Of a stretch of DNA of 44,989 bases, positions 8,770-18,219 are shown piece by piece. The notes below the pieces were generated by a model. The model had not been told where the DNA came from, made no database searches, and was given only the letters and a program-made list of their open reading frames with translations. The stretch comes from a virus. Each line of letters opens with the position of its first letter. Position 1 is the stretch's first letter. The position numbers and the translations under genes are program-made. The stretch is taken from positions 1-44,989 of IMG/VR virus record IMGVR_UViG_3300032180_000132; one strand, 5' to 3'.

Positions 8770-8985
8770 ATGGCAGTCCCGGTCAGATCGACATTTGGAG
8801 GACATCTTCAGACACTAATGAAGGTGATCCTCAGCAACTGGAGTGTCAACCTATCCCTGTCGCAGTTCAATGGGATGATTGCCCACATCCAGCAGCAGAT
8901 CGTGACTGACTCTGCGACTGTGATAGCCGATTGCACTAACGATCTGGCAGTATGGGTCGAGCCTCCTCAGACCCGTCATACTTAG
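8770..8985 (+). CDS. Small helical protein, tandem pair A, copy 1
   Basis: A 71-residue protein that aligns without gaps to the next gene for about 66 residues with roughly 21 identities: MAV at the N terminus, then shared NL..SQ (27-32), TDSA (46-49), IA (52-53) and PP (65-66). The pair looks like a tandem duplication. The predicted fold is two or three helices. Family and role unknown; head-tail joining or a small connector are possibilities from position only. Confidence 0.65.
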   Translation: MAVPVRSTFGGHLQTLMKVILSNWSVNLSLSQFNGMIAHIQQQIVTDSATVIADCTNDLAVWVEPPQTRHT

Positions 8986-8997
8986 TAGGAGAGGTCC

Positions 8998-9210
8998 ATG
9001 GCAGTGGGAGCAGCATCACAATTCAGGCTGGACCTGATCGCAGCCGTCTCAGCCCGTCTATCTGCTCAAGGTCACAACCTTAATGGTAGCCAGCTTAGTG
9101 CTCTAGTTGACGATATCGAGACCACCATCAACACCGACTCAGCCTTCGCAATAGCGCAGTCGGCATCGGATATGGGGATATTCTCCGACCCCCCAGTGTC
9201 AGGGCAATAG
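8998..9210 (+). CDS. Small helical protein, tandem pair A, copy 2
   Basis: A 70-residue paralogue of the preceding gene, with AGGAGAGG before ATG 8998. Shared landmarks are MAV, LS.....NL..SQ, TDSA and DPP near the end (here FSDPPVSGQ). The two copies have diverged outside these positions, so the duplication is not recent. A stoichiometric pair forming a hetero-oligomer would be one explanation. Confidence 0.65.
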   Translation: MAVGAASQFRLDLIAAVSARLSAQGHNLNGSQLSALVDDIETTINTDSAFAIAQSASDMGIFSDPPVSGQ

Positions 9211-9218
9211 GAGGGACA

Positions 9219-9464
9219 GTGACCGCTGATACTATAGTAACCAGCCCAGCGAAGAAGGTCGATTATCGCCCTGCCGTGAAGCGCCTCCTTGATCATCACT
9301 TCGAGGCTATGGGCATCCGTCCCACTGTTAGAGAGTTTGCAGATATCCAATCGTCCATCGTTCATCTGCTTGACACAGGCTCTCAGCATCCTGACATTAC
9401 TGCCGCCGACGAGCGCATCAAGAAGGACCTTGAAGATCGAGCGAACGCGGGCAAGCCACGATAG
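9219..9464 (+). CDS. Small helical protein, tandem pair B, copy 1
   Basis: An 81-residue protein from GTG 9219 with AGGAGGG upstream (9209-9215). It shares with the next gene an ungapped block of about 55 residues: K..L...F..MGI.P, then a later A.E.IK. About 12 positions are identical. Like pair A it is short and helical and may descend from the same ancestor (all four share a helix - NL/IP loop - helix layout), but that wider relation is weak. No known motif. Confidence 0.6.
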   Translation: MTADTIVTSPAKKVDYRPAVKRLLDHHFEAMGIRPTVREFADIQSSIVHLLDTGSQHPDITAADERIKKDLEDRANAGKPR

Positions 9465-9476
9465 AGGATAGCAGCT

Positions 9477-9788
9477 ATGTCCGATGCCGATAAGCTGCTC
9501 CTCAAGCAGATTCTCCAATACAACTTCATGCTCATGGGGATAACCCCTGGCAATGTCGACGTAGGTAACCTTCTCACTGACCTGCAATACTTTATCGACA
9601 ACCGGCAGTTACCAGTCCATATGATCGTAGCTGCCGAGTCAATCAAGCAGGAACAGGATTGGCTTCATGGGCAGCGCTTGGAAGTTCTCCAGAAGCGCAT
9701 CTACCAGGCTCAGGCAGATTATGACGCAGAACTAAGACGCATGGGTCAGCCAGTATCGGGACCGGCAGCAGGACCAGTAGCGAGTTAA
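9477..9788 (+). CDS. Small helical protein, tandem pair B, copy 2
   Basis: A 103-residue protein with a GAGGAT box before ATG 9477. Residues 5-60 align with the preceding protein (LLKQIL...F..MGITP, VAAESIKQE). It then adds a charged coiled-coil-like extension (WLHGQRLEVLQKRIYQAQAD) and a flexible Pro/Gly/Ala tail. The extension is absent from its neighbour. Role unknown. Confidence 0.6.
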   Translation: MSDADKLLLKQILQYNFMLMGITPGNVDVGNLLTDLQYFIDNRQLPVHMIVAAESIKQEQDWLHGQRLEVLQKRIYQAQADYDAELRRMGQPVSGPAAGPVAS

Positions 9789-9800
9789 GGGAGATGAGAC

Positions 9801-11057
9801 TTGCTCATAGGCGATGTCATTGTAGGCGCGAGAGAGTTATTCCCGGACCTGCCTAGAGGGCTGTCTCTATCGAGTAATATCTCCATCGCTGCTGCCCAGA
9901 CTGCCATAGCCAGTACCCTTCCACCAGGACAGTACTACCTCATCTTCTGCTTCACCAACCAGTGGGGGCAGACCCTCGGCACTGCTGAATTTGGCCCCAT
10001 CTCGGTAGATGCTGCTCACTCAATCCAGGTCACCGGGCCCCTCATCTCAGCCGTCCCTGGAGCTACTGCGGCCAATATCTACTTCGGCATCGGCCAAGGT
10101 GGTGAGAACCAGTTCGTCAGCGTCACAGCACTGCCTGTCACCATCTCAGCCCCTGGAGTCCCTGGCCTGCCGCCGACTCGCAATACCTCATTTTACCCTG
10201 ATGCTGATGGGCAGCGCATCTCAGCCTTCACGCTCTATCGCTGGCTAAATACCGCACTAGAGCAAGCCTCTAAGATAGTTGGTGGTATCCCGGACATGAC
10301 CGGCCTACCTACAGTCAACACCCAGGCCATGTATCAGGTCCCAGGGCTATGGACCAAGTTCGATCATGGCTGGTGGGACGGCTACATTATCGCTCTGGGT
10401 GGGCGCGATACCTTGTTCTATCGCAATGTGGTGCCAGGGGTTGTGCGTATAGGCGTCCTTCAGCAGTCAGCAGATCGCATAATCGTCGAGCTTCAGCCTC
10501 AGCCCAATAGGTCAGGAGCGGTTACAACCCTGGCTAATCCTGCTGCTGCGACTGATACCACCCTGACCTTGACCGACGTGTCAGGCTTCAAGCTACCATT
10601 CGGGATGCTGCTACTGGGGTCCATTAGCGGGGCCTATGAGGTAGTAGCGTTCTCCACGATCTCAGCGTCAGTCTTAGGTGGAGTGCAGCGAGGTCTGGGT
10701 GGGACTGTCCCGCAATCCTGGCTAGCTGGTGCTGCTGCCTCGGAGTCCAATCTCAGGCTAGCTGGTTTGCGAGTATTCAATAATCCCACCTATCAGGTGG
10801 GCATGGCTGCCCTCAATCTGCCCATCCCGGCTGGCTGGCGAGACCCTATAATCGACTACCTAGTAGGCAGATTCCGCGAGGCCACTAATAATCTCCAGGA
10901 ATATCGGGCCAAGATGCAGTCGTTCGAGAAGGCACTGCGGGATAATGCTCGTGGCAATAAGCTCGTAGCCGGTCCTCGTCAGGTAGGGACTCCTGGCTCT
11001 GGTGGAATGGATACGTGGCCCTCAGCAGATCACACCTTTGGCATAATCGTCTCCTGA
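9801..11057 (+). CDS. Putative head-to-tail adaptor (tail-tubular-A-like) with inserted beta domain
   Basis: A 418-residue protein starting at TTG 9801, supported by AAGGGAG at 9786-9792; no in-frame ATG or GTG is as well placed. The N-terminal helix (LIGDVIVGARELFPD), the helix around FTLYRWLNTALEQASKIVGG (about 146-165) and the C-terminal helices (WRDPIIDYLVGRFREATNNL, then a charged helix) resemble helical-bundle adaptors of short-tailed phages. Between them lie two beta regions: an Ig-like stretch at about 20-140 and another at about 235-310. It lies just before the gp10-like protein, as expected for a short-tail adaptor. Assignment is by architecture and order. Confidence 0.5.
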   Translation: MLIGDVIVGARELFPDLPRGLSLSSNISIAAAQTAIASTLPPGQYYLIFCFTNQWGQTLGTAEFGPISVDAAHSIQVTGPLISAVPGATAANIYFGIGQGGENQFVSVTALPVTISAPGVPGLPPTRNTSFYPDADGQRISAFTLYRWLNTALEQASKIVGGIPDMTGLPTVNTQAMYQVPGLWTKFDHGWWDGYIIALGGRDTLFYRNVVPGVVRIGVLQQSADRIIVELQPQPNRSGAVTTLANPAAATDTTLTLTDVSGFKLPFGMLLLGSISGAYEVVAFSTISASVLGGVQRGLGGTVPQSWLAGAAASESNLRLAGLRVFNNPTYQVGMAALNLPIPAGWRDPIIDYLVGRFREATNNLQEYRAKMQSFEKALRDNARGNKLVAGPRQVGTPGSGGMDTWPSADHTFGIIVS

Positions 11058-11064
11058 GGCCCCT

Positions 11065-13449
11065 ATGCCCCCAGTCACACAGCGCACATTCATCAAGGGC
11101 CTAGATGCCAGCACATCCAAATACGATCAGCCAAGGGGCTCGCTACCCCGGCTGAGCAACTTTCTCTTCACACGCCGGGGCAGCCTACTTGCCTGTGATG
11201 GCTCTAGGGTGATAGGTAGTGCCAATCAACTTAATGCTGCTCCGATACCCAGCAATGGTAATGGGCCGATAGTAGCCATCCAGCAGTTCTTCAAGCCCTC
11301 TAACCAAGCCTTGGACCAAGCCATTCTCTACCTCCAAATGCCCAAGCCAGATCACAGCCAAGCCCTGCTTGATCCAACTGGGACTGCTCTAGTCCAAGGT
11401 GGTGGCGGGGCCATGCTCAATGGGTCATATGACTATTACATTCAGACCCTAGACGCAGCTTCAGATGTGGGCAGGCACTCGTCTGGTGCCAGTGGCCCGT
11501 TTACGATAGTCGTTGCTGGTGGTGGCGGGGTAGCGTCAGTCCAGTTGACCTGGAATGTTGTAGCCGGGGCTGGGGGATACGCTGTCTACCGAGGACCAAC
11601 TGGAGGGGGGCTAGGTGCTACAAGTCTCATAGCCATTGTCGTGCAGCCGGATTATCAGCAATCCGGCGGGGTGGTCCTAGGTGGCGCTACAGCCACATTC
11701 ACCGATATCGGCAACAGTCTGTCAGTCAATCAGAGCGTGGTGCTATTGTCGACCTCAGTAGGGCCCCTGAGGCTGATGATAATGACGGTATTCACCCAGG
11801 CTGGTGATGGCCCAGTATACAACGCTCCTACGCTGCTAGGGCTATTTCCCAAGATAGTCACTGGCAACATCATCGGCCTAGGCCCCAATGGAGACTATGG
11901 CTTCCACAGCAATAACAGTAGCGGAGGTCTCCCTGGCACTAGCCAGCCCTCACCAATGATGCTTGAGTTTGCCGGGTCTATTGTCATAGCCCTAGGTAGC
12001 GGTGTGAGGCCACAATACACCGATGGCACTACGGTATTCCCTCTCACGAACACCTTCACAGCACAGTACATCAATTGGCAGGCCTCTACTACATACCTAG
12101 TTAATGATCAGATTCAAGCTACAGTCTCGGGGACTGCCTACCTGTTCACCTGTAAGCAGCAAGGGCAATCTCAGACTCCAGGGCCACCAGCCTTCTCAGC
12201 TACTCTAGGTCAGATCACCATTGACGGACAGGTTGTCTGGGTCAATAGTGGGCCTGTAACCACCTCTCCAGCCCCTCGTGGTGGGGCACATCTCGCCAAT
12301 CATGCTGGGTCACTGTGGATATTCAACACCAATCCAGTCGACACTGCTGACCTACTCGATGGCCCCACTGCCATAAGGATGTCTGACATCAACAACCTAT
12401 CATCATGGAATCCACTCAACATGGGCTTTATTGCCAAGGATGACGGTAGCGATGGGATGTCCATGGCCTCCTTCACGATTGCCGAGCTAGGGATCGCACC
12501 ACTAGGCTCGCTGATTGTCAACAAGGACTTCTCTACCTACCAGATTGTGGGGGTATTTGGTAGCCCTAATTTCGCCATCCAGCAGATGCAGACTGACATG
12601 GGAAACTTCGCCCCCAGGAGTGCTCGCTTCATCCCTGGATTTGGCATCATCAGACTCACACATCTGGGATTCGCGGTTATCGACGGAGTGCGCGACCGTC
12701 TCATCAGCGAGCAGATCAGACCCTACCTGTTTGGCAGCCCTTCTACTGGGTCACCGGGATTCCCAGCCATCAATGGCGTGTTCTGGCCCAGTGTGGCCTT
12801 CGCGCGGGGGGAGTTGATCAGCAACCCGCCTATGTACGTGTGTGCGGTACCGGTAGCACCTCAGCCTGCTGACAACTTCCTCACACGCCTATTCTGCTTC
12901 GACCTGGTGCTGCGGGCCTGGACAGTGATAGACCTGCCCAATACATTCGTCAATGGAGTCTCACCGACATCCTACATCAATTCCATCTACCAGCTTAGGT
13001 CGTCAGAAGCCCTCCCGCTGACAGTGGTAGGTGGCTATGACGACGGGGCGATAAAGACCCTCCAGAACGGTGATGCCCAGTGGGGGGCAGTCCAGACCAA
13101 TAAGGCCCCGCTGACACTCATCCCGGTAGCCTGGGCAGTCTCAACCCCTGAGGTTTATAACTCCCAGGACACTCTAGCCCCAATTCATGCTGGACAATTG
13201 TTCATCAAGGGTGTTAATCTCGACGGCCAGCCGATCAAGGTCACAGTCAACTTGCAGACTGAGGCTGGGTGGATAGCGGACACACGGGTCTATGCTATCG
13301 GTGCTGGAGAGTTCGAGCTTGTAGTGGGCATCAACGAGGAAGTGATGAGCGCTAATGCCCTCATATCTGGGACTGGCCGGGTCGAGCTGGAGTCCTTCGT
13401 GTGGGACGTGGCCCCGTTGCCTAGTATGGTGCCGTATAGGATCACATGA
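11065..13449 (+). CDS. P22 gp10-like tail hub/stabilisation protein
   Basis: A 794-residue protein of the short-tail hub type (P22 gp10, T7 gp12 functional class), which forms the nozzle plugging the portal-adaptor channel. Support: an N-terminal motif RTFIKGLDASTSKYDQPRGS followed by LPRLSNFLFTRRGSL (inner-channel type), and in the centre HLANHAGSLWIFNTN, SDINNLSSWNPL, LIVNKDFSTYQI and GFAVIDGVRDRLISEQI, the repeated 'start-of-data, energise, check' style of gp10 beta-propellers. An Ig/FN3-like insertion (about 130-180) has VQLTWNVVAGAGGYAVYRG. It overlaps the next gene by 4 bases. Confidence 0.65.
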   Translation: MPPVTQRTFIKGLDASTSKYDQPRGSLPRLSNFLFTRRGSLLACDGSRVIGSANQLNAAPIPSNGNGPIVAIQQFFKPSNQALDQAILYLQMPKPDHSQALLDPTGTALVQGGGGAMLNGSYDYYIQTLDAASDVGRHSSGASGPFTIVVAGGGGVASVQLTWNVVAGAGGYAVYRGPTGGGLGATSLIAIVVQPDYQQSGGVVLGGATATFTDIGNSLSVNQSVVLLSTSVGPLRLMIMTVFTQAGDGPVYNAPTLLGLFPKIVTGNIIGLGPNGDYGFHSNNSSGGLPGTSQPSPMMLEFAGSIVIALGSGVRPQYTDGTTVFPLTNTFTAQYINWQASTTYLVNDQIQATVSGTAYLFTCKQQGQSQTPGPPAFSATLGQITIDGQVVWVNSGPVTTSPAPRGGAHLANHAGSLWIFNTNPVDTADLLDGPTAIRMSDINNLSSWNPLNMGFIAKDDGSDGMSMASFTIAELGIAPLGSLIVNKDFSTYQIVGVFGSPNFAIQQMQTDMGNFAPRSARFIPGFGIIRLTHLGFAVIDGVRDRLISEQIRPYLFGSPSTGSPGFPAINGVFWPSVAFARGELISNPPMYVCAVPVAPQPADNFLTRLFCFDLVLRAWTVIDLPNTFVNGVSPTSYINSIYQLRSSEALPLTVVGGYDDGAIKTLQNGDAQWGAVQTNKAPLTLIPVAWAVSTPEVYNSQDTLAPIHAGQLFIKGVNLDGQPIKVTVNLQTEAGWIADTRVYAIGAGEFELVVGINEEVMSANALISGTGRVELESFVWDVAPLPSMVPYRIT

Positions 13450-13850
13450 TCACAGCCACTGCTGAAGCTCGTACCTTGAGAACTGGGGAGATATTGCCCA
13501 CGAGCCTCAATACTGGCTTTGACAGTGTGAGTCAGATTGACCCTGCTTGGATATGGGTGATTGATGGCGAGAGGGGCATCGAATCGGCCCTGGTTGCTGC
13601 ACCGGCTCATGGCCTAGTGGTCCTGTTGAGGGTGGCAGCATTCCCTTGGGCCAAGCCAGCTAATCTTGTGAAGCTGCTCAGGCGGGTGATGCATGACTGT
13701 CATGATCGCGGATATGGTACCTATATGGTCAATGTCGACACTAACGACCATAATGCTGCTGCTCTGATCAGGATTATCACTAGGGCAGGCGGGCGCATTT
13801 TTGCTCAGACGACGGTATTTGGTGGCAGCACAAACATTGGGAGCCTATAA
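13446..13850 (+). CDS. GNAT-like (acetyltransferase-fold) protein
   Basis: A 134-residue protein overlapping the gp10-like gene (ATGA). The arrangement AWIWVIDGERGIESALVA, then VLLRVAAFPWAK, a helix LVKLLRRVMHDCHDRGYG, and the closing strand-helix VDTNDHNAAALIRIITRAGG is typical of the GNAT fold, with N-D-H-N-A-A-L-I matching the usual C-terminal acetyl-CoA-side helix. Proteins of this fold are known among internal or structural genes of short-tailed phages (T7 gp13 region). Whether it is catalytic is unknown; the usual R/Q-x-x-G-x-G/A loop is not obvious. Confidence 0.5.
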   Translation: MITATAEARTLRTGEILPTSLNTGFDSVSQIDPAWIWVIDGERGIESALVAAPAHGLVVLLRVAAFPWAKPANLVKLLRRVMHDCHDRGYGTYMVNVDTNDHNAAALIRIITRAGGRIFAQTTVFGGSTNIGSL

Positions 13851-14350
13851 TGCCTCAGATCATCCCAATACTGACTTCCATTGGAAGTTGGCTGGCTGCT
13901 AATTCTGGGGCTATTGCTGCTGGGTCGGCTATTGCTGGGGCTGGGACCACAATCGGATCGACTATTGCTAATGCGGTCTCGGGGTCATCTGACCAATCCG
14001 GGCAGCCTGGGCAAGGTCAGAACGCCCCAGCGGCCACACCTACTCCTCCTGACCCTTCTCAGGCGGCTGGGGTGGAGTCGGCCAACCGGGCCAAGCAAGC
14101 TCTGATTGCTCGTGGACAGCTACCTGGTCTACAAGATCAAACAGGTGGATCGCTGAGCCCAGACTACTATAACACTATGGCACAGGAGTTCTCTGGGGGA
14201 TTCGGTGCTAATCCAGGGACGACAAATCCAGGAGCCAATCTGCTCGACATAGCATCATCAGCCCCTGCTGGTCCTAACAACCTGCCAGCCCTTCTCCAGC
14301 AGCTTCAGGGAATGCAGGGACTGACAACAGGGGCCAGCATCACAGGTTGA
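13850..14350 (+). CDS. Putative ejection/internal virion protein 1
   Basis: A 166-residue protein whose ATG overlaps the previous stop by one base. Residues 1-45 are hydrophobic and glycine-rich (IGSWLAANSGAIAAGSAIAG), resembling a membrane-active segment; the rest is Gln/Gly/Pro/Ala-rich and probably disordered, with a C-terminal helix LPALLQQLQGMQGL. Small membrane-active proteins followed by coiled-coil and lytic transglycosylase proteins are typical of short-tailed phage ejection modules, which is the basis for the call. Confidence 0.5.
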   Translation: MPQIIPILTSIGSWLAANSGAIAAGSAIAGAGTTIGSTIANAVSGSSDQSGQPGQGQNAPAATPTPPDPSQAAGVESANRAKQALIARGQLPGLQDQTGGSLSPDYYNTMAQEFSGGFGANPGTTNPGANLLDIASSAPAGPNNLPALLQQLQGMQGLTTGASITG

Positions 14351-14363
14351 GGGAGGTGTCTAA

Positions 14364-15041
14364 GTGGATGCCATAAGTAGTATCGGACATATTGCCGGGA
14401 AGCTATCACCCCTATTCAGCCTGGGTGCTGCCGGGGCTGGCACTGTTGGCAATGTCATGGCCAACCGCCTACGCAACCAGCCCCTGGAGCAGCAACTGGC
14501 CCTTCAGCAGAAGTATGCCAACATGACCCCGGACCAATTCGCGCAGGGCATCCAGAGCTTTCTTAGGCCCATGTCGGGAGCGCTGACCAGTAGCGTGGGT
14601 AATGCCGTTCAGGCCAACATGGGCGAGCGCGGTCTCGCTCAGGCCCCAGGGATATTCTCCGAGACTCTGGCTCAGGGCCTAGCACCGTTCCAGACTCAGT
14701 TGCAACAACAGGCTATCAATGCTTACTTCCAGTCTCTGGGGCTACCTGTCGAGGCTGCTGCACGATTCTTACCTTATCCTCAAGGTGGCTCGACTGCTTC
14801 CCTGTGGCAGAACTTCTTCCGCCAGCTTGGTGGCCCGCAGATGCAGGGGCTGACAACTAATCCCCAGTTCCCAAATAATACCAACATCGGCAGGACTCCA
14901 ATGCCAGGGACAGTCCCTGGGGGCAGCATTGACCTAGGGCCAGGGACATTAACGCCCCCCTCTACTGACACCACAGGCAGTGATGCTGGTACGATGCCCT
15001 TTGACTGGATGCAGATGGGCCAACAGGGAGCACTTGCATGA
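14364..15041 (+). CDS. Putative ejection/internal virion protein 2
   Basis: A 225-residue protein starting at GTG 14364 with GGGAGG at 14351-14356; the nearby ATG at 14368 is out of frame. It has a Gly/Ala-rich amphipathic N terminus (SLGAAGAGTVGNVMANRLRN), a long Gln-rich helical centre (QPLEQQLALQQKYANM, APFQTQLQQQAINAYFQSLG) and a Pro/Gly/Thr-rich C terminus. The style matches proteins ejected to form a trans-envelope channel. Overlaps the next gene by 4 bases. Confidence 0.5.
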   Translation: MDAISSIGHIAGKLSPLFSLGAAGAGTVGNVMANRLRNQPLEQQLALQQKYANMTPDQFAQGIQSFLRPMSGALTSSVGNAVQANMGERGLAQAPGIFSETLAQGLAPFQTQLQQQAINAYFQSLGLPVEAAARFLPYPQGGSTASLWQNFFRQLGGPQMQGLTTNPQFPNNTNIGRTPMPGTVPGGSIDLGPGTLTPPSTDTTGSDAGTMPFDWMQMGQQGALA

Positions 15042-16144
15042 GCCTAACCGGACCACTGTTACAAGGTATCGGCGAGGCCGGTGAGGACATCGGCAAGGGT
15101 GCTGAGGCTAATGTCCTCCAACAGCATCAGTTCACCATGGACTACCTTGCCAATCAGGCTCGCAATAGACAGCTGGGTCTTGAGCAGCAGAACCTCGATC
15201 AGCAGAATCAAATAGCTCATTCTCAGTTGCAGCTAGAGGGCAACCGCCAAGACCTGGAGCGCCAACAGTTCGAGCGCCAAGGACTACAGTATGCCGGGGC
15301 GGTGTCAGACGCTGATGGAAACTACTACCGTTCGTACATGGACCCTCTACGTGGCACCTCTATCAGGATGCCCTACCCGCCTGGGGTAGTACCGATAGAT
15401 AGCCCTGCTGGTCAGGCCAATGCTCGCAAGGTCATGATCGCTGCTGGGTTTCCCGAGCAGGCTGTTGACCAAGCCCTATTACACATAAGCTCTACTGGTG
15501 ACCCAACCGAGCGGTTATCAACCTGGCTTGCTTATGCTAAGGCCTCTGGGGCCATCCCTTCTGAGATAGCTGGCAATAAGGCCAAGGAGTTCGCGTGGGG
15601 AATCCAGGGTATCAAGGAAATCCAGGGTGGGTTCAATCCCTTCGACCCCCTTGCAGCAGGTGGTGGCATGACTCCTTCTGAGGCTGCTGAGTACAATCAA
15701 CTCGTCACCCAGCCCCTTAAGGAAGCTCAGGACACTTACAAGAATCAGATGGCTGGATACACTGATAGGATCAACAAGATACCCGTTGCCAATCCATACC
15801 TGGAGAAGCTATATCCGACTGTCCCTGCTCCGATGTATCCAGGGCAGGCTCCTATACCTGGAAGCAATCCCCCTGCATATCGCAATAGCCCCAGCGAGGG
15901 CGAGAGGGCTAAGGCTGAGACTCTTCGCCAGAGTGCTGAGGATGCTCATAAGCAGGCCATGGATCAATACACTCGCTTGGGGCAACAGTTGACGATGACC
16001 TACAATGCTCGTCATGGTCAAGGGCCATTCAGGTCGTCAGGCCCAGCAGTGCAGAAGTTCACTGTGGGAGATGAAGTCTACAATATCCCTACTGATCTTG
16101 TAGACGCGTTCAAGGCGGCTCATCCCAATGCCCAACAACAATAA
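15038..16144 (+). CDS. Putative ejection/internal virion protein 3 (coiled coil)
   Basis: A 368-residue protein. Residues 25-85 form a Gln-rich coiled coil (NRQLGLEQQNLDQQNQIAHS and QLEGNRQDLERQQFERQ). A folded middle portion follows, then a second helical region (SEGERAKAETLRQSAEDAHK) and a C-terminal segment ending in Gln. It lies between the other ejection-type proteins and the transglycosylase and overlaps the latter by 17 bases. No enzymatic motif. Confidence 0.5.
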   Translation: MSLTGPLLQGIGEAGEDIGKGAEANVLQQHQFTMDYLANQARNRQLGLEQQNLDQQNQIAHSQLQLEGNRQDLERQQFERQGLQYAGAVSDADGNYYRSYMDPLRGTSIRMPYPPGVVPIDSPAGQANARKVMIAAGFPEQAVDQALLHISSTGDPTERLSTWLAYAKASGAIPSEIAGNKAKEFAWGIQGIKEIQGGFNPFDPLAAGGGMTPSEAAEYNQLVTQPLKEAQDTYKNQMAGYTDRINKIPVANPYLEKLYPTVPAPMYPGQAPIPGSNPPAYRNSPSEGERAKAETLRQSAEDAHKQAMDQYTRLGQQLTMTYNARHGQGPFRSSGPAVQKFTVGDEVYNIPTDLVDAFKAAHPNAQQQ

Positions 16145-18206
16145 CACTGCTACCAATGCTGCTGACGAGTGGGAACAGTACAAGGTTACCCCAGCAGCGT
16201 CCAGTGTACCATCCAGCTTCTCGACTGGGATATCAGGACCCAACCAGTCTCAGCCCAGTTATCAGGATATGGCCCCTTATTACGCGCTCAAGTACAATCT
16301 CGATCCTGACATCTTCAGTAAGATGATCGAGACTGAATCGAACTGGAATCCTTCTGCTATATCACCTAAGGGTGCTATCGGCCTAGGCCAGTTAATGCCT
16401 GGAACAGCATCCGACATGCAGGTGGACCCCCTTGATCCTGCTGCCAATTTGGAAGGATCAGCCAAGTACCTATCTCAGTTATATCAGAAGTATGGTAGCT
16501 ATGACAAGGCCTTGGCTGCCTATAACGCTGGCCCTGGGCGAGTGGAGGCCGGTGGAGACCTTCCTGCTGAGACCCAAGCCTATGTGTCTAAGATTCTAGG
16601 GCAGCAGCAGGATGAGTGGGCTCAGTATAAGGCACCTAGGGCCGGGACTACTGCCCCAGCCACGACTCCACCTGCTGCTTCTGGCGCTCAGACTGTCCCT
16701 GCTGCTCCTAGTGGCCCTGGAGCCATCAATCGCTTCGAGTCCTCAGCTACCAACACCTTCGGGCTGCCTGCTGATGTCCGAGACTGGCCTGCTGCTTTCC
16801 GCGATATGGTCAGCAAGGGCATACCTATCAGCAACATCCCCAATACTCCAGGAGGGATAGCTGCTAAGGGCATGTTCGGCACTGCCAATGCCCTGGGTAA
16901 CATGATCAAGGGTATTGCTGAGAACTCTCGTGCTGCTAGCCAGGAGGGTCTGGACCTGATGAAGCAGCCTGGATATGGTGCTAAAATTGGTGGTGTGGAG
17001 CGCTTCATACTCGGTGGCATCCCGCAATATGGCCCCTTGCTGGTCAAGTGGGCAGATCAGCTAGAGAAGGGCGATGTAGCCGGGTCAATGGGGACTATAG
17101 CAGGCATGGGGCTACAGGGATTCATGTCCATGCCCGATACTGTAGCTGCCAAGCTCCAGGGGGCTTCGCAATATCTGATGGCCAAGTCTCGCGTGCAAGA
17201 AACCATCCTCGCATCAGAGACCCAGCATATGCTCAACTCGACTGAAGCCTCGGCGCGTGCTCAGGGTCATTCTCTATTCCCTTCTACTGACCAGAACCTC
17301 TCCGGGGCCACAGTAGCTGGTATTGCCCGGAAGGCCATCGACGACAACATCCGTGGGACTCCAGCTACCCCTCGCCCTCTTGGGTCAATGCTAGAGCCTG
17401 AGGAGTTCAAGAAGCTCGGGTCCATCGAGACTCCTGAGAGCAACCTGATGGAGATTTACCGTCGCATGACCTCTGGCGATGACATCCCAGCTAATGAGGT
17501 ACAGGGTTACCGGAGCGAGATTGGCCGCATTATGGCTCGTGGAGGGCTAGAGGGAGACGTGTATAGCACTCTTAAGCAGACCTATAATGGCCTGACTGGG
17601 GAACTCGACAAGCTCTATGCCAGTGAGGGTAAGTCTGCCCAATGGGAAGATGCCAATGTCAACTGGAAGAGATTGGCTACTACTTGGTGGGACAAGGATA
17701 GCCCCCTAGCGCAATCTATGAACGCCCGTGATGCCACAGCCATCCTCAAGCCACTGCTAGATGACCAGTCTGAGCGTGCTACTCAATATTTGAAGGACTA
17801 TCGCAACCATGGTGCTGATCCTGGTGCTGTCCAGGCCGCCCAGACCTTCTACAAGGGCATGAACCGGATGCAGTTTCGGGGCCTATGGAGAGCAGCAGGG
17901 CCGCTCATGGTCGCAGTACCACTCGGATATGCTGCTGGAGTACCTTACTCGGCTACCATGGGGGCTGTGATCGTCCCACTCATAATGGCCAAGATGGGCC
18001 TCGGCTGGGGTGAGACCCGCCCGTCGATGATCAAGATACTGTCCAATGAGCCGCCGACGGTACCAGGACAGCCTTGGATTCCACGTCAATCACCATTCAC
18101 ACCTTATCGGCCAACTAACATATTTCCTAGCTCAGTTCAAGCTCCTCCTGGGGCTCCTTCAGTTATACCCAAGGAGGCGCAAGACATCTTGGAAGGGTTA
18201 CAGTAA
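16128..18206 (+). CDS. Virion lytic transglycosylase fused to large internal protein
   Basis: A 692-residue protein that likely cleaves peptidoglycan locally during DNA entry. Residues 45-158 are a soluble lytic transglycosylase (Slt/LysM-type family 23) domain: IETESNWNP with catalytic Glu70, GAIGLGQLMPGTA (83-95), and AYNAGPGRV (131-139). A short motif DEWEQYK (13-19) recurs as DEWAQYK (162-168), bracketing the catalytic domain. The remaining 500 residues are helical with a Gly/Ala/Met hydrophobic segment near 605-650 (MVAVPLGYAAGVPYSATMGA). The fusion resembles T7 gp16-type internal proteins in concept, without sequence proof. Confidence 0.8.
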   Translation: MPNNNNTATNAADEWEQYKVTPAASSVPSSFSTGISGPNQSQPSYQDMAPYYALKYNLDPDIFSKMIETESNWNPSAISPKGAIGLGQLMPGTASDMQVDPLDPAANLEGSAKYLSQLYQKYGSYDKALAAYNAGPGRVEAGGDLPAETQAYVSKILGQQQDEWAQYKAPRAGTTAPATTPPAASGAQTVPAAPSGPGAINRFESSATNTFGLPADVRDWPAAFRDMVSKGIPISNIPNTPGGIAAKGMFGTANALGNMIKGIAENSRAASQEGLDLMKQPGYGAKIGGVERFILGGIPQYGPLLVKWADQLEKGDVAGSMGTIAGMGLQGFMSMPDTVAAKLQGASQYLMAKSRVQETILASETQHMLNSTEASARAQGHSLFPSTDQNLSGATVAGIARKAIDDNIRGTPATPRPLGSMLEPEEFKKLGSIETPESNLMEIYRRMTSGDDIPANEVQGYRSEIGRIMARGGLEGDVYSTLKQTYNGLTGELDKLYASEGKSAQWEDANVNWKRLATTWWDKDSPLAQSMNARDATAILKPLLDDQSERATQYLKDYRNHGADPGAVQAAQTFYKGMNRMQFRGLWRAAGPLMVAVPLGYAAGVPYSATMGAVIVPLIMAKMGLGWGETRPSMIKILSNEPPTVPGQPWIPRQSPFTPYRPTNIFPSSVQAPPGAPSVIPKEAQDILEGLQ

Positions 18207-18219
18207 GGGAGGACTCGAT

